Positions 18,286-31,415 of a DNA stretch of 64,000 nt are shown piece after piece. The stretch's first letter is position 1, and every line of letters starts with the position of its first letter. The notes beneath the pieces are model-generated. The model searched no databases and had not been told where the DNA came from. It saw only the letters and a program-made list of their open reading frames with translations. Source of the stretch: Microbacterium rhizomatis (lineage in GTDB: Bacteria > Actinomycetota > Actinomycetes > Actinomycetales > Microbacteriaceae); assembly GCF_008710745.1 (NCBI RefSeq), contig NZ_VYSA01000001.1:868001-932000 (forward strand), read 5' to 3'. The position numbers were made by a program, and so were the translations under genes.

Positions 18286-19069
18286 GTTCTTCACCGAGAA
18301 GCGGGTCGTCATCAGCCCGGACCCCGCGCATCTCGCCGAATCGGTCGCCGCACGCTTCCTCAAGGTGCTGCTCAAGAAGACGAGCGCGGGTGAGACTGTC
18401 CACGTCGCGCTCACGGGCGGCACGATCGGGACGGCCGTGCTCGTTGCGGCCGGCGCCAATCCCAAGCGCGAGAACATCGACTGGTCGCTCGTGCACTTCT
18501 GGTGGGGGGATGAAAGATTCGTCCCGGCCGACTCCGATGACCGCAACGACAAACCCGCGCGTGCTGCTCTGCTGGACCGTATCGCGATCCCCGCAGAGAA
18601 CATCCATGCGATGGCCTCGAGCGACGGAACACTGGATCTGGATGCTGCGGCGATCGCTTACGAGGACGAGCTCGCCCAGTTCGCTCCCGCGGATCGCTCC
18701 GAGACAGGACCGTGGCCCTCGTTCGAGATCTGCTTCCTGGGCGTGGGGCCTGACGCACACATCGCGTCACTGTTCCCGGATCGTGCGGAGATCGGCGTCA
18801 CCGATCGTGCAGCGGTCGCTGTCCGCGATTCGCCCAAGCCCCCGCCGGAACGGATCTCTCTGACGCGACCGGTCATCAACTCGTCCGAGCGCGTATGGAT
18901 GGTGCTCGCCGGCGTCGACAAAGCGTCCGCTCTCGGCCTCGCGCTCGCGGGTGCGAGCTATCTCAGCGTCCCCGCTGCGGGTGCAAAAGGCCGGTCGCGC
19001 ACCATTCTGTTCGTCGACGAGGCGGCCGCCGAGAAGGTGCCGCAGGAGCTCATCGATCGCGAGTATTGA
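18278..19069 (+). CDS. pgl: 6-phosphogluconolactonase
   Basis: A 263-residue SugarP_isomerase-fold enzyme hydrolysing 6-phosphogluconolactone, the step after Zwf. LTGGTIGTAVL near residue 47, WWGDERFVPADSDDRND near 74 and FLGVGPDAHIASLFP near 151 are signature segments. It overlaps opcA by 8 nt and is the last gene of the operon. Its stop codon lies inside the stem of the following hairpin. Confidence 0.95.
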   Translation: MAEFFTEKRVVISPDPAHLAESVAARFLKVLLKKTSAGETVHVALTGGTIGTAVLVAAGANPKRENIDWSLVHFWWGDERFVPADSDDRNDKPARAALLDRIAIPAENIHAMASSDGTLDLDAAAIAYEDELAQFAPADRSETGPWPSFEICFLGVGPDAHIASLFPDRAEIGVTDRAAVAVRDSPKPPPERISLTRPVINSSERVWMVLAGVDKASALGLALAGASYLSVPAAGAKGRSRTILFVDEAAAEKVPQELIDREY

Positions 19070-19121
19070 CACGCAAACGACTCAATGCGAGCGAAGCCCG
19101 CGTTGAGTCGTTTGCGTGTCA
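19067..19121. terminator. 23-bp hairpin between convergent pgl and rbpA
   Basis: Arms 19067-19089 and 19099-19121 pair over 23 bases with one mismatch around a 9-nt loop. The pgl stop codon is within the left arm. There is no T-run on the plus strand. Because the flanking genes converge it may end transcription from both sides. Confidence 0.7.
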
Positions 19122-19122
19122 A

Positions 19123-19157
19123 GGTTGAGTAAGGCGCGCCAGCGCCGCATCGAAACC
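19123..19157. repeat. REP-like palindromic element
   Basis: The 35-base element begins GGTTGAGTA and ends ATCGAAACC, with GGTT/AACC ends and a self-complementary GGCGC/GCGCC core. A degenerate inverted copy (CTATACGCTCGCTACTC) lies at about 19187-19210. Similar palindromes are, from general memory, frequent between genes in Microbacteriaceae. Confidence 0.5.
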
Positions 19158-19242
19158 TGGCCGACGCGGTACGTCTGGCCGCGGATCTCTATACGCTCGC
19201 TACTCGGTCATCGAACCGCGTACCGCGCGAAGGATTCGGTGG

Positions 19243-19599
19243 CTAGTCCTGGCCGCGGCGCTCTCGCAGCTGCTGGAGGGCGTCGTCGAGAAGGGTCTCA
19301 GCCTCTTCTTCCGTACGACGCTCTTTCACGTAGGCGAGGTGCGTCTTGTACGGCTCGGTCTTGGCCAGAGCCGGCGGATTCTGTTTGTCACGACCGGCGG
19401 GGAGGCCGGAGTGCGGCGAATCGATCGTGTCGGGGATCTCCTCGTCGGGGATCCCCGCGGAGAAGTATCTGACCGTCTCGTTGCCGAGCGCATCCCAATA
19501 GGAGATCGCGATCCGATCGGCGTGGAAGCCGTGATCCTGCTCGCCCATTGGTCCTGCACCGACGCGTGTCCCTCGGATGGCGTTGCCTCCTGTGGCCAT
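19243..19599 (-). CDS. rbpA: RNA polymerase-binding protein RbpA
   Basis: 118 residues. RbpA is an essential actinobacterial protein that binds the principal sigma factor and core polymerase and stabilises open complexes. It has the N-terminal GNAIRGTRVGAGP, the central beta-barrel with RYFSAGIPDEEIPDT and the C-terminal sigma-interaction helices THLAYVKERRTEEEAETLLDD (core KERRTEEEAETLL). The zinc cysteines present in some RbpA proteins are absent. The start lies 1 nt past the end of secG, so both probably share a transcript. Confidence 0.9.
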   Translation of the reverse strand: MATGGNAIRGTRVGAGPMGEQDHGFHADRIAISYWDALGNETVRYFSAGIPDEEIPDTIDSPHSGLPAGRDKQNPPALAKTEPYKTHLAYVKERRTEEEAETLLDDALQQLRERRGQD

Positions 19600-19600
19600 G

Positions 19601-19849
19601 TCAGAGGCCCTGGATCTTCGTGATGAGGCCCAGTGCCACGATCGACACGAACCACGCGAGGGCGAGGATGACGGTGAACCGATTCAGGTTTCTCTCCGCG
19701 AGTCCCGAAGAACCCATCGCGGAGGTCATGCCGCCGCCGAACATGTCGGAGAGGCCACCGCCGCGGCCCTTGTGCAGGAGGATGAGGAGCGTCAGCAGGA
19801 GACTCGTGATTCCGAGCACCACCCACAGGACGAACTGGAGGATGTCCAC
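19601..19849 (-). CDS. secG: Preprotein translocase subunit SecG
   Basis: An 82-residue protein with two membrane helices (about 3-22 and 55-75) linked by the SecG motif LHKGRGGGLSDMFGG. It is an accessory subunit of the SecYEG channel. GTG start with AAAGG upstream. Its place after tpiA is the classic Gram-positive arrangement. Confidence 0.95.
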   Translation of the reverse strand: MDILQFVLWVVLGITSLLLTLLILLHKGRGGGLSDMFGGGMTSAMGSSGLAERNLNRFTVILALAWFVSIVALGLITKIQGL

Positions 19850-19917
19850 AGTCGTTCAAAGCCTTTCGCTGCGATCCCGCGGATCGCACAAGGGTCAAGT
19901 ATACGGGGCGGACCCGC

Positions 19918-20709
19918 TCAGACGCCGACGTGCTTCTGGAATCGGATGATTGCGGCGAATTCATCGGCGACGAGGCTGGCGCCGCCGACCAGCGCACCGT
20001 CGACATCGGGCTCGCGCATGAAGCTCGCGATGTTCGATGACTTGACCGACCCGCCGTACAGCACGCGGGTACGAGCCGCAGCGTCCGCACCCAGCTTCGA
20101 GGCGACGACCTCACGCAGCTTCGCGCAGACCTCTTGCGCCTGCTCGGGTGTGGCGGCCTGCCCGGAGCCGATCGCCCAGACGGGTTCGTACGCCACGACG
20201 ATGTCGGCATCGGCGGGCACCCCCTCGAGTGCGACCTCCAGCTGGCCCACGGGGACGGCGCTGGCGCCGAACTCCTCGAGGTCGGCGGCGGTCTCGCCGA
20301 CGCAGATCACGGGAACGAGTCCGTGACGCAGCGCCGCCTGCACCTTCGCCGCCACGACCTCGTCGGACTCCGCGTGGTACTCGCGGCGCTCGGAGTGGCC
20401 GATGATGACGTACTTCGCATCGAGCTTCGCCAGGAACTGGCCCGACACCTCACCGGTGTATGCCCCCGAGTCCTTCGTCGACAGATCCTGCGCGCCCAGC
20501 GCGAACGGGATCTTGTCTGCGTCCAGGAGCGTCTGCACGGTGCGCAGATCGGTGAAGGGCGGGAACAGCCCGACCTCTACGCTGTCACTCTCGTGCTTGG
20601 CGTCCTTGAGCGTCCAGTGCAGCTTCTGGACGAAGGCGACCGCCTGCAGGTGGTCGAGGTTCATCTTCCAGTTGCCTGCGATGAACGGTGTTCTTGTCGT
20701 CAGGACCAT
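19918..20709 (-). CDS. tpiA: Triosephosphate isomerase
   Basis: A 263-residue TIM-barrel enzyme. N-terminal GNWKMN with catalytic lysine is near residue 11, the catalytic histidine in IIGHSERRE near 100 and the catalytic glutamate in VVAYEPVWAIGSG near 173, with YGGSV near 215. The ATG overlaps the end of pgk by 10 nt, so the genes are translationally coupled. Confidence 0.97.
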   Translation of the reverse strand: MVLTTRTPFIAGNWKMNLDHLQAVAFVQKLHWTLKDAKHESDSVEVGLFPPFTDLRTVQTLLDADKIPFALGAQDLSTKDSGAYTGEVSGQFLAKLDAKYVIIGHSERREYHAESDEVVAAKVQAALRHGLVPVICVGETAADLEEFGASAVPVGQLEVALEGVPADADIVVAYEPVWAIGSGQAATPEQAQEVCAKLREVVASKLGADAAARTRVLYGGSVKSSNIASFMREPDVDGALVGGASLVADEFAAIIRFQKHVGV

Positions 20710-21914
20710 CCGAGGACCTCCAGTCCGGGAAGCTTCTTACCCTCGAGGAACTCGAGGCTGGCGCCACCACCGGTGGAGATGTGGCCGAAATCGTCGTCGG
20801 CGAAGCCGAGCTGGCGGACAGCGGCGGCCGAATCGCCGCCACCGACCACGCTCAGGCCCTCGACATCGGTGAGAGCCTGGGCGACGGCGCGCGTGCCTTC
20901 CGCGAACGCGGGGATCTCGAAGACGCCCATCGGGCCGTTCCAGAAGACCGTGCGGCTGTCGCGGATCACCGCGGCGAAGCGGGCGGCGGTCTCAGGTCCG
21001 ATGTCGAGTCCGAGACCCGATGCGCCGAACGGGGTCTCCTCGATGGCGTCGGCCGCCGTCACGACATGTTCCGCGTCAGCGCCGAACTTCGAGGCGACGA
21101 CGACGTCGGTCGGGAGGATGAGCTCTACGCCACGCTCCTCGGCCGTCGCCATGTACTGCGAGACGGTGTCGAGCTGATCGGCCTCCAGCAGGCTCGCGCC
21201 CACCTTGTCGCCCTTCGCCGCGAGGAAGGTGAACAGCATCCCTCCCCCGACGAGGATCCGGTCGACCCTCGGGAGGAGGTGCGAGATCACGCCGAGCTTG
21301 TCGCTCACCTTCGATCCGCCGAGCACCACCGTGTAGGGGCGCTCAGGGTTCTCGGTCAGGCGGTCGAGTACGTCCAGCTCGGTCGCGATCAGCAGCCCCG
21401 CGGCGGATGGCAGGATCTCGGCGAGGTCGTAGACACTCGCCTGCTTGCGGTGCACGACCCCGAATCCGTCCGAGACGAGCGCGTCGCCGAGGGCGGCGAG
21501 CTGCTCGGCGAACGCGTGACGCTCTGCGTCGTCCTTCGCGGTCTCACCCGGGTTGAAGCGCAGGTTCTCGATAACCGCGACGTCGCCGTCCTCGAGGGCG
21601 GCGACCGCCTCGTGGGCCGACTCCCCCACCGTGTCGCGAGCGAACGCCACCGGCTTGCCGAGCAGCTCGGACAGGCGCTGCGCGACCGTCGCGAGGCTGT
21701 ACTTCGGGTCGGGCGCGCCGTCGGGGCGCCCGAGGTGGGAGCAGACGACGAGATGGGCGCCCTGATTGATCAGGGCGTTGAGCGTCGGCAGGGATGCTCG
21801 CACGCGGCCATCGTCCGTGATGACGCCGTCCTTCAGGGGGACGTTCAGGTCACAACGGACGATGACGCGCTTGCCTGCGAGCGAACCCAGCGAATCGAGG
21901 GTGCGCAGAGCCAT
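20700..21914 (-). CDS. pgk: Phosphoglycerate kinase
   Basis: 404 residues, normal size. The N-terminal RVIVRCDLNVPLKDG near residue 16, SHLGRP near 59 and the C-terminal nucleotide loop VVGGGDSAAAV near 363 are visible. The ATG at 21914 follows the gap stop by 8 nt; upstream in-frame starts would lie within gap. No strong ribosome-binding site was seen, so translation may depend on coupling with gap. Confidence 0.97.
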   Translation of the reverse strand: MALRTLDSLGSLAGKRVIVRCDLNVPLKDGVITDDGRVRASLPTLNALINQGAHLVVCSHLGRPDGAPDPKYSLATVAQRLSELLGKPVAFARDTVGESAHEAVAALEDGDVAVIENLRFNPGETAKDDAERHAFAEQLAALGDALVSDGFGVVHRKQASVYDLAEILPSAAGLLIATELDVLDRLTENPERPYTVVLGGSKVSDKLGVISHLLPRVDRILVGGGMLFTFLAAKGDKVGASLLEADQLDTVSQYMATAEERGVELILPTDVVVASKFGADAEHVVTAADAIEETPFGASGLGLDIGPETAARFAAVIRDSRTVFWNGPMGVFEIPAFAEGTRAVAQALTDVEGLSVVGGGDSAAAVRQLGFADDDFGHISTGGGASLEFLEGKKLPGLEVLGWS

Positions 21915-21922
21915 GGTGGCGC

Positions 21923-23035
<1,113 letters not shown>

Positions 23036-23662
23036 CTACGACAGTACCAGCAGACCCGTTGTCTTCTCACGGGCGGCGGTGAAGCGCTGCTGAACGTTGC
23101 TCCAGTCCGCGATGTTCCAGACGGCCTTCACATAGTCGGCCTTGACGTTGAGGTAGTCGAGGTAGAACGCGTGCTCCCACATGTCGAGCTGGAACACGGG
23201 GATCGTGCCCTGCGCGGTGTTGGACTGCTGGTCGAACAGCTGCTGGATGATCAGCTGCTGGCCGATCGTGTCCCAGCTGAGGACCGCCCATCCCGAACCC
23301 TGGATGCCGGTGGCGGCGGCGGTGAAGTGCGCCTGGAACTTGGCGAACCCGCCGAAGAACTCGTCGATCGCGGCGGCCAGCTCACCTTCCGGCTCGCCCC
23401 CGCCGTTGGGCGAGAGGTTCGTCCAGAAGATCGAGTGGTTGACGTGTCCGCCGAGGTTGAACGCGAGATCCTTCTCGAGCTTGTTGACGTTCGCGAGGTT
23501 GCCGCTGTCGCGGGCCTCCGCGAGCTGCTCGAGCGCGGTGTTGGCGCCGGTGACGTACGCCTGGTGGTGCTTGTCGTGGTGCAGCTCCATGATCTTGGCG
23601 CTGATGTGCGGCTCGAGAGCGGCGTAGTCGTAGGGGAGGTCGGGCAGCGTGTAAATCGCCAT
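23036..23662 (-). CDS. sodA: Superoxide dismutase (Fe/Mn family)
   Basis: 208 residues. The four metal-ligand regions are visible: HHDKHHQAYV, GGHVNHSIFW, the aspartate region SWDTIGQQ and DMWEHAFYLDY. The ATG at 23662 has a purine-rich GGAAGAAGAG upstream. Metal preference (Mn, Fe or either) cannot be read with certainty. It has its own terminator and lies between whiA and gap. Confidence 0.95.
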   Translation of the reverse strand: MAIYTLPDLPYDYAALEPHISAKIMELHHDKHHQAYVTGANTALEQLAEARDSGNLANVNKLEKDLAFNLGGHVNHSIFWTNLSPNGGGEPEGELAAAIDEFFGGFAKFQAHFTAAATGIQGSGWAVLSWDTIGQQLIIQQLFDQQSNTAQGTIPVFQLDMWEHAFYLDYLNVKADYVKAVWNIADWSNVQQRFTAAREKTTGLLVLS

Positions 23663-23800
23663 GTTCTCTTCTTCCGGTCGGCGCGGCGCCGAGGCCCGGA
23701 GCCGCGAGGGTGACGTTTTCATCCTAGTGATGGGCAACGTCTCGGCGACCGGGTTGCTTCCCCGCGTGACACGGTCTAGCGGCGAGACGGTCGCGCGGAC

Positions 23801-24778
23801 TCAGTCCTCGGCGCCGACGGGAACAGCCGATTCGGTGTCGGGGATGCCGTCCACCTCGGCCTTCTTGTCGGCCATCGCGAGGAGGCGGCGGATGCGGCCG
23901 GCGACTGCGTCCTTCGTGAGCGGCGGATCGGCGTGGTGACCCAGCTCGTCGAGGCTCGCGTCACGGTGGGCGAGACGCAGCTCGCCGGCTTCGCGGAGGT
24001 GCTCGGGCACCTCGTCGGCGAGGATCTCGAGCGCGCGCTCCACACGGGCGCACGCTGCCACGGCGGCCTGCGCCGAGCGGCGGAGGTTGGCATCGTCGAA
24101 GTTGACGAGGCGGTTGACGCCCGCGCGCACTTCGCGCCGCTGGCGCAGCTGATCCCACTCGCTCGCGGTCTTGGCCGCGCCCATCTCAGCCAGTGCGGCC
24201 CTGATGGCCTCACCGTCACGAACGACGACGCGCGGCACGCCACGCACTTCGCGGGCCTTGGCGGGAATCCCGAGCCGGTGCGCCGCACCGACGAGCGCCA
24301 TAGCGGCCTCGGACGACGGGCACGCGATCTCGAGCGCCGCGGAGCGGCCCGGCTCGCTCAGAGTGCCGGACGCGAGGAATGCGCCCCGCCAGACCGCGGC
24401 GAGATCGGCCCGCGAGCCGGTGGTCAGCTTGTTCGGAAGTCCGCGGACAGGACGCCTGCGCTGATCCAGCAGACCGGTCTGCCTGGCGAGGGTCTCGCCG
24501 CCCTCGATCACGCGGACCGCATAGTGGCTGCCGTTCCTCGCGCCCGAGCCCTGGACGTGGACGAGCTCGGGGCGCACCCCGTAGATCTCCACGAGGTCGC
24601 GTGCCACGCGGCGCGCCAGGAGGTCGGAGTCGAGTTCGGCCTCGACCGCGACGCGGTTCGCGATCGAATGCAGTCCGCCGGAGAACCGCAGGATCGACGT
24701 GAGCTCGGCGACTCGGGCACTCGGCCGGGGGTCTCGGACGGCGGCGAGTTCTGCCTTCACGTCGGTGGTCAGCGGCAC
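23801..24778 (-). CDS. whiA: Sporulation/division regulator WhiA
   Basis: 325 residues. The N-terminal half is a degenerate LAGLIDADG homing-endonuclease fold. The C-terminal part is a helix-turn-helix with [30 protein letters not shown] (core [14 protein letters not shown]). In streptomycetes it is a transcription factor for cell division genes; in non-sporulating Actinobacteria it is kept for division control. The GTG start has GAGGAG 4 nt upstream. Confidence 0.95.
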   Translation of the reverse strand: MPLTTDVKAELAAVRDPRPSARVAELTSILRFSGGLHSIANRVAVEAELDSDLLARRVARDLVEIYGVRPELVHVQGSGARNGSHYAVRVIEGGETLARQTGLLDQRRRPVRGLPNKLTTGSRADLAAVWRGAFLASGTLSEPGRSAALEIACPSSEAAMALVGAAHRLGIPAKAREVRGVPRVVVRDGEAIRAALAEMGAAKTASEWDQLRQRREVRAGVNRLVNFDDANLRRSAQAAVAACARVERALEILADEVPEHLREAGELRLAHRDASLDELGHHADPPLTKDAVAGRIRRLLAMADKKAEVDGIPDTESAVPVGAED

Positions 24779-24872
24779 GGCACTCCTCTGGTCGATGTCC
24801 TGATGTGTTATGTCTCACCCGGCCCGCGACACGTCGTGAAAATGTGTGGTGCGGCCGGGACGACGGTCCAGC

Positions 24873-25751
24873 CTACTCGCGACCGAGATCGCGATGAATC
24901 GTACGTACCGCCACTCCGGGTTGCTCGGCCAGGCGAGCGGCGAGCTCTTTGGCCATCACGACAGAGCGGTGCTTACCGCCCGTGCAGCCGATGGCGACGA
25001 CGGAGTGCCGCTTGTTCTCACGCTGATATCCCTGGAGAACGGGTTTGAGGGCCGCGGCGTAGGCGTCGACGAACTCTTCGGCGCCCTCCTGTGCGAGCAC
25101 GTACTCGCGTACCTTCTCGTCTTCACCGGTGAGTGCGCGCAGATCCTCGTTCCAGAAGGGGTTGGGCAAGAACCGCATGTCGGCCACGAGGTCGGCATCG
25201 GTGGGCAGACCGTATTTGAAGCCGAAGCTCATCACCGTCATGGTGTGCCGCGGAGCATCCTCGACCGCGAAGAGCTCGACGACCTGAGTGGACAGTTGAT
25301 GGATGTTGTAGTTCGACGTGTCGATGATGATGTCGGCGCTCTCGCGCACGAGCGCGAGTCGTTCGCGCTCCAGCCGGATGCCGTCGATGATCGTTCCCTC
25401 GCCCTGCAGCGGGTGCGGGCGGCGCACCGCCTCGAAGCGCCGCACGAGCACTTCGTCGGACGCATCGAGGAACAGGACGCGCACCTGACGCGCATCCCGC
25501 AGCACCCGGGTGACCTCGGGGAGCTGCGCGAACAGGTCACGGCCACGAACGTCCACGACCACCGCGACTTTGGGGAGTGCCCCGGCGGCGAGCTCGGTGA
25601 TCTCGAGAAGCGGGCGGAGCATCTGCGGCGGCAGGTTGTCGACCACGTACCAGTCGAGGTCCTCGAGCGCGTCCGCGGCCGTCGACCGGCCGGCACCCGA
25701 CATCCCCGTGACGATGAGCACCTCGCCCGGTTGGCGCGCTGCGTCGGTCAT
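24873..25751 (-). CDS. rapZ: RapZ-family nucleotide-binding protein
   Basis: 292 residues. P-loop GMSGAGRST near residue 16, WYVVDNLPP near 34, the mid-region [28 protein letters not shown] segment (here [20 protein letters not shown]) and the C-terminal [11 protein letters not shown]. In E. coli RapZ adapts RNase E to small RNAs; the actinobacterial role is less clear. It lies between uvrC and whiA in the conserved order. ATG at 25751 chosen from homologous N-termini. Confidence 0.94.
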   Translation of the reverse strand: MTDAARQPGEVLIVTGMSGAGRSTAADALEDLDWYVVDNLPPQMLRPLLEITELAAGALPKVAVVVDVRGRDLFAQLPEVTRVLRDARQVRVLFLDASDEVLVRRFEAVRRPHPLQGEGTIIDGIRLERERLALVRESADIIIDTSNYNIHQLSTQVVELFAVEDAPRHTMTVMSFGFKYGLPTDADLVADMRFLPNPFWNEDLRALTGEDEKVREYVLAQEGAEEFVDAYAAALKPVLQGYQRENKRHSVVAIGCTGGKHRSVVMAKELAARLAEQPGVAVRTIHRDLGRE

Positions 25752-25776
25752 GACCACCCCCGTCGTCACGTCCACC

Positions 25777-27681
25777 CTAGCGAGTCGTGAGGTGGTCGTG
25801 AATCGCGAGGGCGAGCTTCGGGCCGATGCCCGGGAGCTCGGCGATCTCTTCCGGGGCAGCATTCTTGAGTGCGGTGACCGAACCGAAATGCCGAAGGAGA
25901 GCCTTGATCCGGGCATCGCCGAGCCCCGGCACTTCCGACAGCACGCTGCCGATGTCGCGACGCCGGCGTTTGCGCTGGTGCGTGATCGCGAAGCGGTGGG
26001 CCTCATCACGCAGTCGCTGCAGGAGGTACAGTGCCTCGCTCGTGCGCGGCAGGATCACGGGGAAGTCCTCGCCCGGAAGCCAGACCTCTTCGAGGCGCTT
26101 CGCGATCCCGCAGAGGGCGATCTCTTCGTGGCCGGCGTCCGCGAGGGCGCGGGCGGCCGCCTCGACCTGTGGTTTACCGCCGTCCACGACGAGCAGCTGC
26201 GGACGGTACGCGAAGCGCGGCCGTTTGCGGGTGGTGACCACGTCACCGTCGGCCACCGCCGCGGCCAGCGGATCGGCCGGTTCGTCGGGCTCCTCCGCAC
26301 GGTCGACGTAGGCGAGTCGGCGTGTGAGGACCTGGTAGATCGAGTCGGTGTCGTCGGTGGTCTCGGGAATAGAGAACGACCGATACTGATCCTTGCGGGC
26401 CAGGCCGTCCTCGAAGACGACCATCGAGGCCACGACGTTCGTCCCGCCCAGGTGCGAGACGTCGAAGCACTCGATGCGCAGCGGTGCCTCGGCCAGTCCG
26501 AGCGCGTCCTGAAGATCGGTGAGCGCCTGCGCGCGCGCGACGTAATCGCTCGTCCGGCGTGTCTTGTGCAGCATGAGCGCCTGCTGAGCGTTGAGCGACG
26601 CCGTCCGCATCAGCTCCGCCTTGCGTCCCCGCTGCGCCACCTGGATCGTCACGGGCCGTTGACGCCGCTCACGGAGCCACTGTTCGAGGTCGGCCGCGTC
26701 TTCGGGGAGGGACGGCACGAGCACCTGGCGGGGGATGTCGGCGGCGACCGCGTCGCCGTATGTGCGCTGCAGCACCTGGTCGACCAGGTCGGCTCCCGCG
26801 ATGTCGAGCTCCTTCTCGATCGTGAGGGCTCGCACACCGCGGACCCGCCCGCCCCGGATCACGAAGTGCTGCACGGTCGCAGCCAGCTCGTCCTCGGCGA
26901 TGCCGAAGAGGTCGGCGTCGGTATCTTCGGCCAGCACGAGGGCACTGCGGTTGAGCACCGCATCGATCGACTGGAGTTTGTCGCGATAGACCGCCGCGGC
27001 CTCGTAGTCCATGGCTGCGGAGGCCTCCCGCATCCGCTGCGTGAGCGCCTTCGTGAACCGCTGGTCACCGCCGGACATGAACGCGATGAAGTCATCAACG
27101 ATCGCGCGATGCTCTTCGATCGTCACGCGACCGGAGCAGGGCCCACCGCATCGGCCGATCTGGCCCGGGAAGCACGGTCGACCGGTCTGCATCGCCTTCT
27201 TGTACGACGCATCACTGCAGGTGCGGATCGGAAAGACCTTGATCATCAGGTCGATGGTGTCGTGCACCGCCCAGACCTTCGGGTACGGGCCGAAGTACTT
27301 CGCCCCGGGGATCCGCCTATTGCGCGTGACGATGACCCTCGGTGCCTCGTCAGCCAGGGTGATCGCCATGAACGGGTACGACTTGTCGTCTCTGTAGCGC
27401 ACGTTGAACGGCGGATCGAACTCTTTGATCCACATGTACTCGAGCTGGAGCGAGTCGACGTCGCTCGCGACGACGGTCCATTCGACCGACGCCGCGGTCG
27501 TCACCATCCGCCTGGTGCGCTCGTGCAGCGACCGCAGGGGCGCGAAGTAGTTCGAGAGGCGCGCGCGCAGATTCTTCGCCTTGCCGACGTACAGCACCCG
27601 CCCGTCGGCATCACGGAAACGGTAAACACCGGGATTGGTCGGGATCTCGCCGGGCTTCGGCCGATACGAGAGCTGCGACAT
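25777..27681 (-). CDS. uvrC: Excinuclease ABC subunit C
   Basis: About 634 residues. The N-terminal GIY-YIG nuclease ([21 protein letters not shown]), a UVR domain near 205, the RNase H-like 5' nuclease domain with [18 protein letters not shown], and two C-terminal helix-hairpin-helix motifs ([26 protein letters not shown]). It makes both incisions around damage handed over by UvrA/UvrB. ATG at 27681 is reported; a GTG 18 nt upstream, 1 nt after the uvrA stop, is equally possible. Confidence 0.96.
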   Translation of the reverse strand: MSQLSYRPKPGEIPTNPGVYRFRDADGRVLYVGKAKNLRARLSNYFAPLRSLHERTRRMVTTAASVEWTVVASDVDSLQLEYMWIKEFDPPFNVRYRDDKSYPFMAITLADEAPRVIVTRNRRIPGAKYFGPYPKVWAVHDTIDLMIKVFPIRTCSDASYKKAMQTGRPCFPGQIGRCGGPCSGRVTIEEHRAIVDDFIAFMSGGDQRFTKALTQRMREASAAMDYEAAAVYRDKLQSIDAVLNRSALVLAEDTDADLFGIAEDELAATVQHFVIRGGRVRGVRALTIEKELDIAGADLVDQVLQRTYGDAVAADIPRQVLVPSLPEDAADLEQWLRERRQRPVTIQVAQRGRKAELMRTASLNAQQALMLHKTRRTSDYVARAQALTDLQDALGLAEAPLRIECFDVSHLGGTNVVASMVVFEDGLARKDQYRSFSIPETTDDTDSIYQVLTRRLAYVDRAEEPDEPADPLAAAVADGDVVTTRKRPRFAYRPQLLVVDGGKPQVEAAARALADAGHEEIALCGIAKRLEEVWLPGEDFPVILPRTSEALYLLQRLRDEAHRFAITHQRKRRRRDIGSVLSEVPGLGDARIKALLRHFGSVTALKNAAPEEIAELPGIGPKLALAIHDHLTTR

Positions 27682-27700
27682 GCGCTCGGGACCAGCCACG

Positions 27701-30586
<2,886 letters not shown>

Positions 30587-30592
30587 TGGTCA

Positions 30593-30615
30593 ATTGTAGG
30601 CGCGGCCTCCGACAC
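30593..30615 (-). promoter_or_regulatory. RecA-NDp/PafBC-like promoter of uvrA
   Basis: On the minus strand GTGTCGGAG, then exactly 8 nt, then TACAAT. The known actinobacterial RecA-NDp consensus is TTGTCRGTG-N8-TANNNT. The -10 lies 6 nt before the GTG start. The same layout occurs at uvrB. Confidence 0.6.
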
Positions 30616-30638
30616 CGGTCTCGGGGTTCGCTCTCGGC

Positions 30639-31109
30639 TCAGCCGGTCTGCGCCGGATGACGCCCCGATCGAGCCGAGACCCCAGCGCTGCCCGAGAAGG
30701 GCGCGAGACCATCGCGGAGCGCGGCGAGCTGCTCGGCATCCACCCCCACACGCGCCATCACCTGACCGGGCACGTCCAGCGCACGAGCGCGCAGCGCATG
30801 CCCCTCCTCGGTGAGGTCGATGTCGAGGATGCGCTCGTCGTCGGCGCGCCTCGCGCGCGTGACGCGGCCCTGCGCCTCGAGGCGTTTGACGAGCGGCGAG
30901 AGGGTGGCCGGATCCATCGCCAGTTCTGCGGCGAGGTCGCCGAGGGACCGCGGCGCCCTCTCCCACAGCGCGAGCATGACGAGGTACTGCGGATGCGTGA
31001 GACCGAGCGGATCGAGGATCGGACGGTAGATCGACACCACGTTGCGCGCGGCGGTCACGATGGCGAAGCACACCTGGTTGTCGAGCTTCAGCAGGTCGTC
31101 GCGGTCCAT
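30639..31109 (-). CDS. MarR-family regulator of the OhrR type
   Basis: 156 residues with a winged helix (about 40-110) containing LGDLAAELAMDPATLSPLVKRLE and the wing ARRADDERILDIDLTEEG. The N-terminal LDNQVCFAI with a lone cysteine at residue 14 matches the peroxide-sensing cysteine of OhrR. The last ~20 residues are low-complexity. Its ATG is 6 nt after TAGGAT, so probably leaderless. It is divergent from a small zinc-ribbon gene. An ohr peroxidase gene, the usual target, is absent nearby. Confidence 0.8.
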   Translation of the reverse strand: MDRDDLLKLDNQVCFAIVTAARNVVSIYRPILDPLGLTHPQYLVMLALWERAPRSLGDLAAELAMDPATLSPLVKRLEAQGRVTRARRADDERILDIDLTEEGHALRARALDVPGQVMARVGVDAEQLAALRDGLAPFSGSAGVSARSGRHPAQTG

Positions 31110-31130
31110 CGGTCGATCCTATCTGCCCTA

Positions 31131-31151
31131 TTACTTAGTACACTAATTAGT
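31131..31151. promoter_or_regulatory. Palindromic operator between ohrR-like gene and zinc-ribbon gene
   Basis: TTAGTACACTAA (31135-31146) is an inverted repeat TTAGT-N2-ACTAA, overlapped by the perfect palindrome ACTAATTAGT (31142-31151). It is strikingly AT-rich for this genome. It covers the TACACT -10 of the plus-strand gene and fits a MarR-type binding site. Confidence 0.65.
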
Positions 31152-31394
31152 ATGACCACCCCGGATGCCCCGTCCCCGCGCTCGACCCTCCGTCAACGCG
31201 TGCGGGAGGCGGGCGGATGGTACGAGTACCTCAACAAGAAGCTGATCCGCGTCGCGGGGCCCGCGTCGGTCGGCCCGTACGAAACGACGCCCGAGCCCGA
31301 CCGCACGGAGCGGGCATGCCCGCTGTGCGGTCGGCCGATGTCACTGCACACGTTCGACAGATCAGGTCCGAAGCCGCTCATGCACTGCCCCTGA
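31152..31394 (+). CDS. Small zinc-ribbon-like protein under OhrR-type control
   Basis: 80 residues, function not recognised. The C-terminus CPLCGRPMSLHTFDRSG...HCP offers three cysteines and two histidines, suggesting a metal- or redox-sensitive knuckle. The N-terminal half has a basic helix (LRQRVREAGGWYEYLNKKLIR). ATG at 31152 lies 7 nt after TACACT, inside the operator, so the mRNA should be leaderless and repressible by the divergent MarR-type protein. Confidence 0.75.
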   Translation: MTTPDAPSPRSTLRQRVREAGGWYEYLNKKLIRVAGPASVGPYETTPEPDRTERACPLCGRPMSLHTFDRSGPKPLMHCP

Positions 31395-31415
31395 GCCGGC
31401 TCGCCGGCGGGTGGG

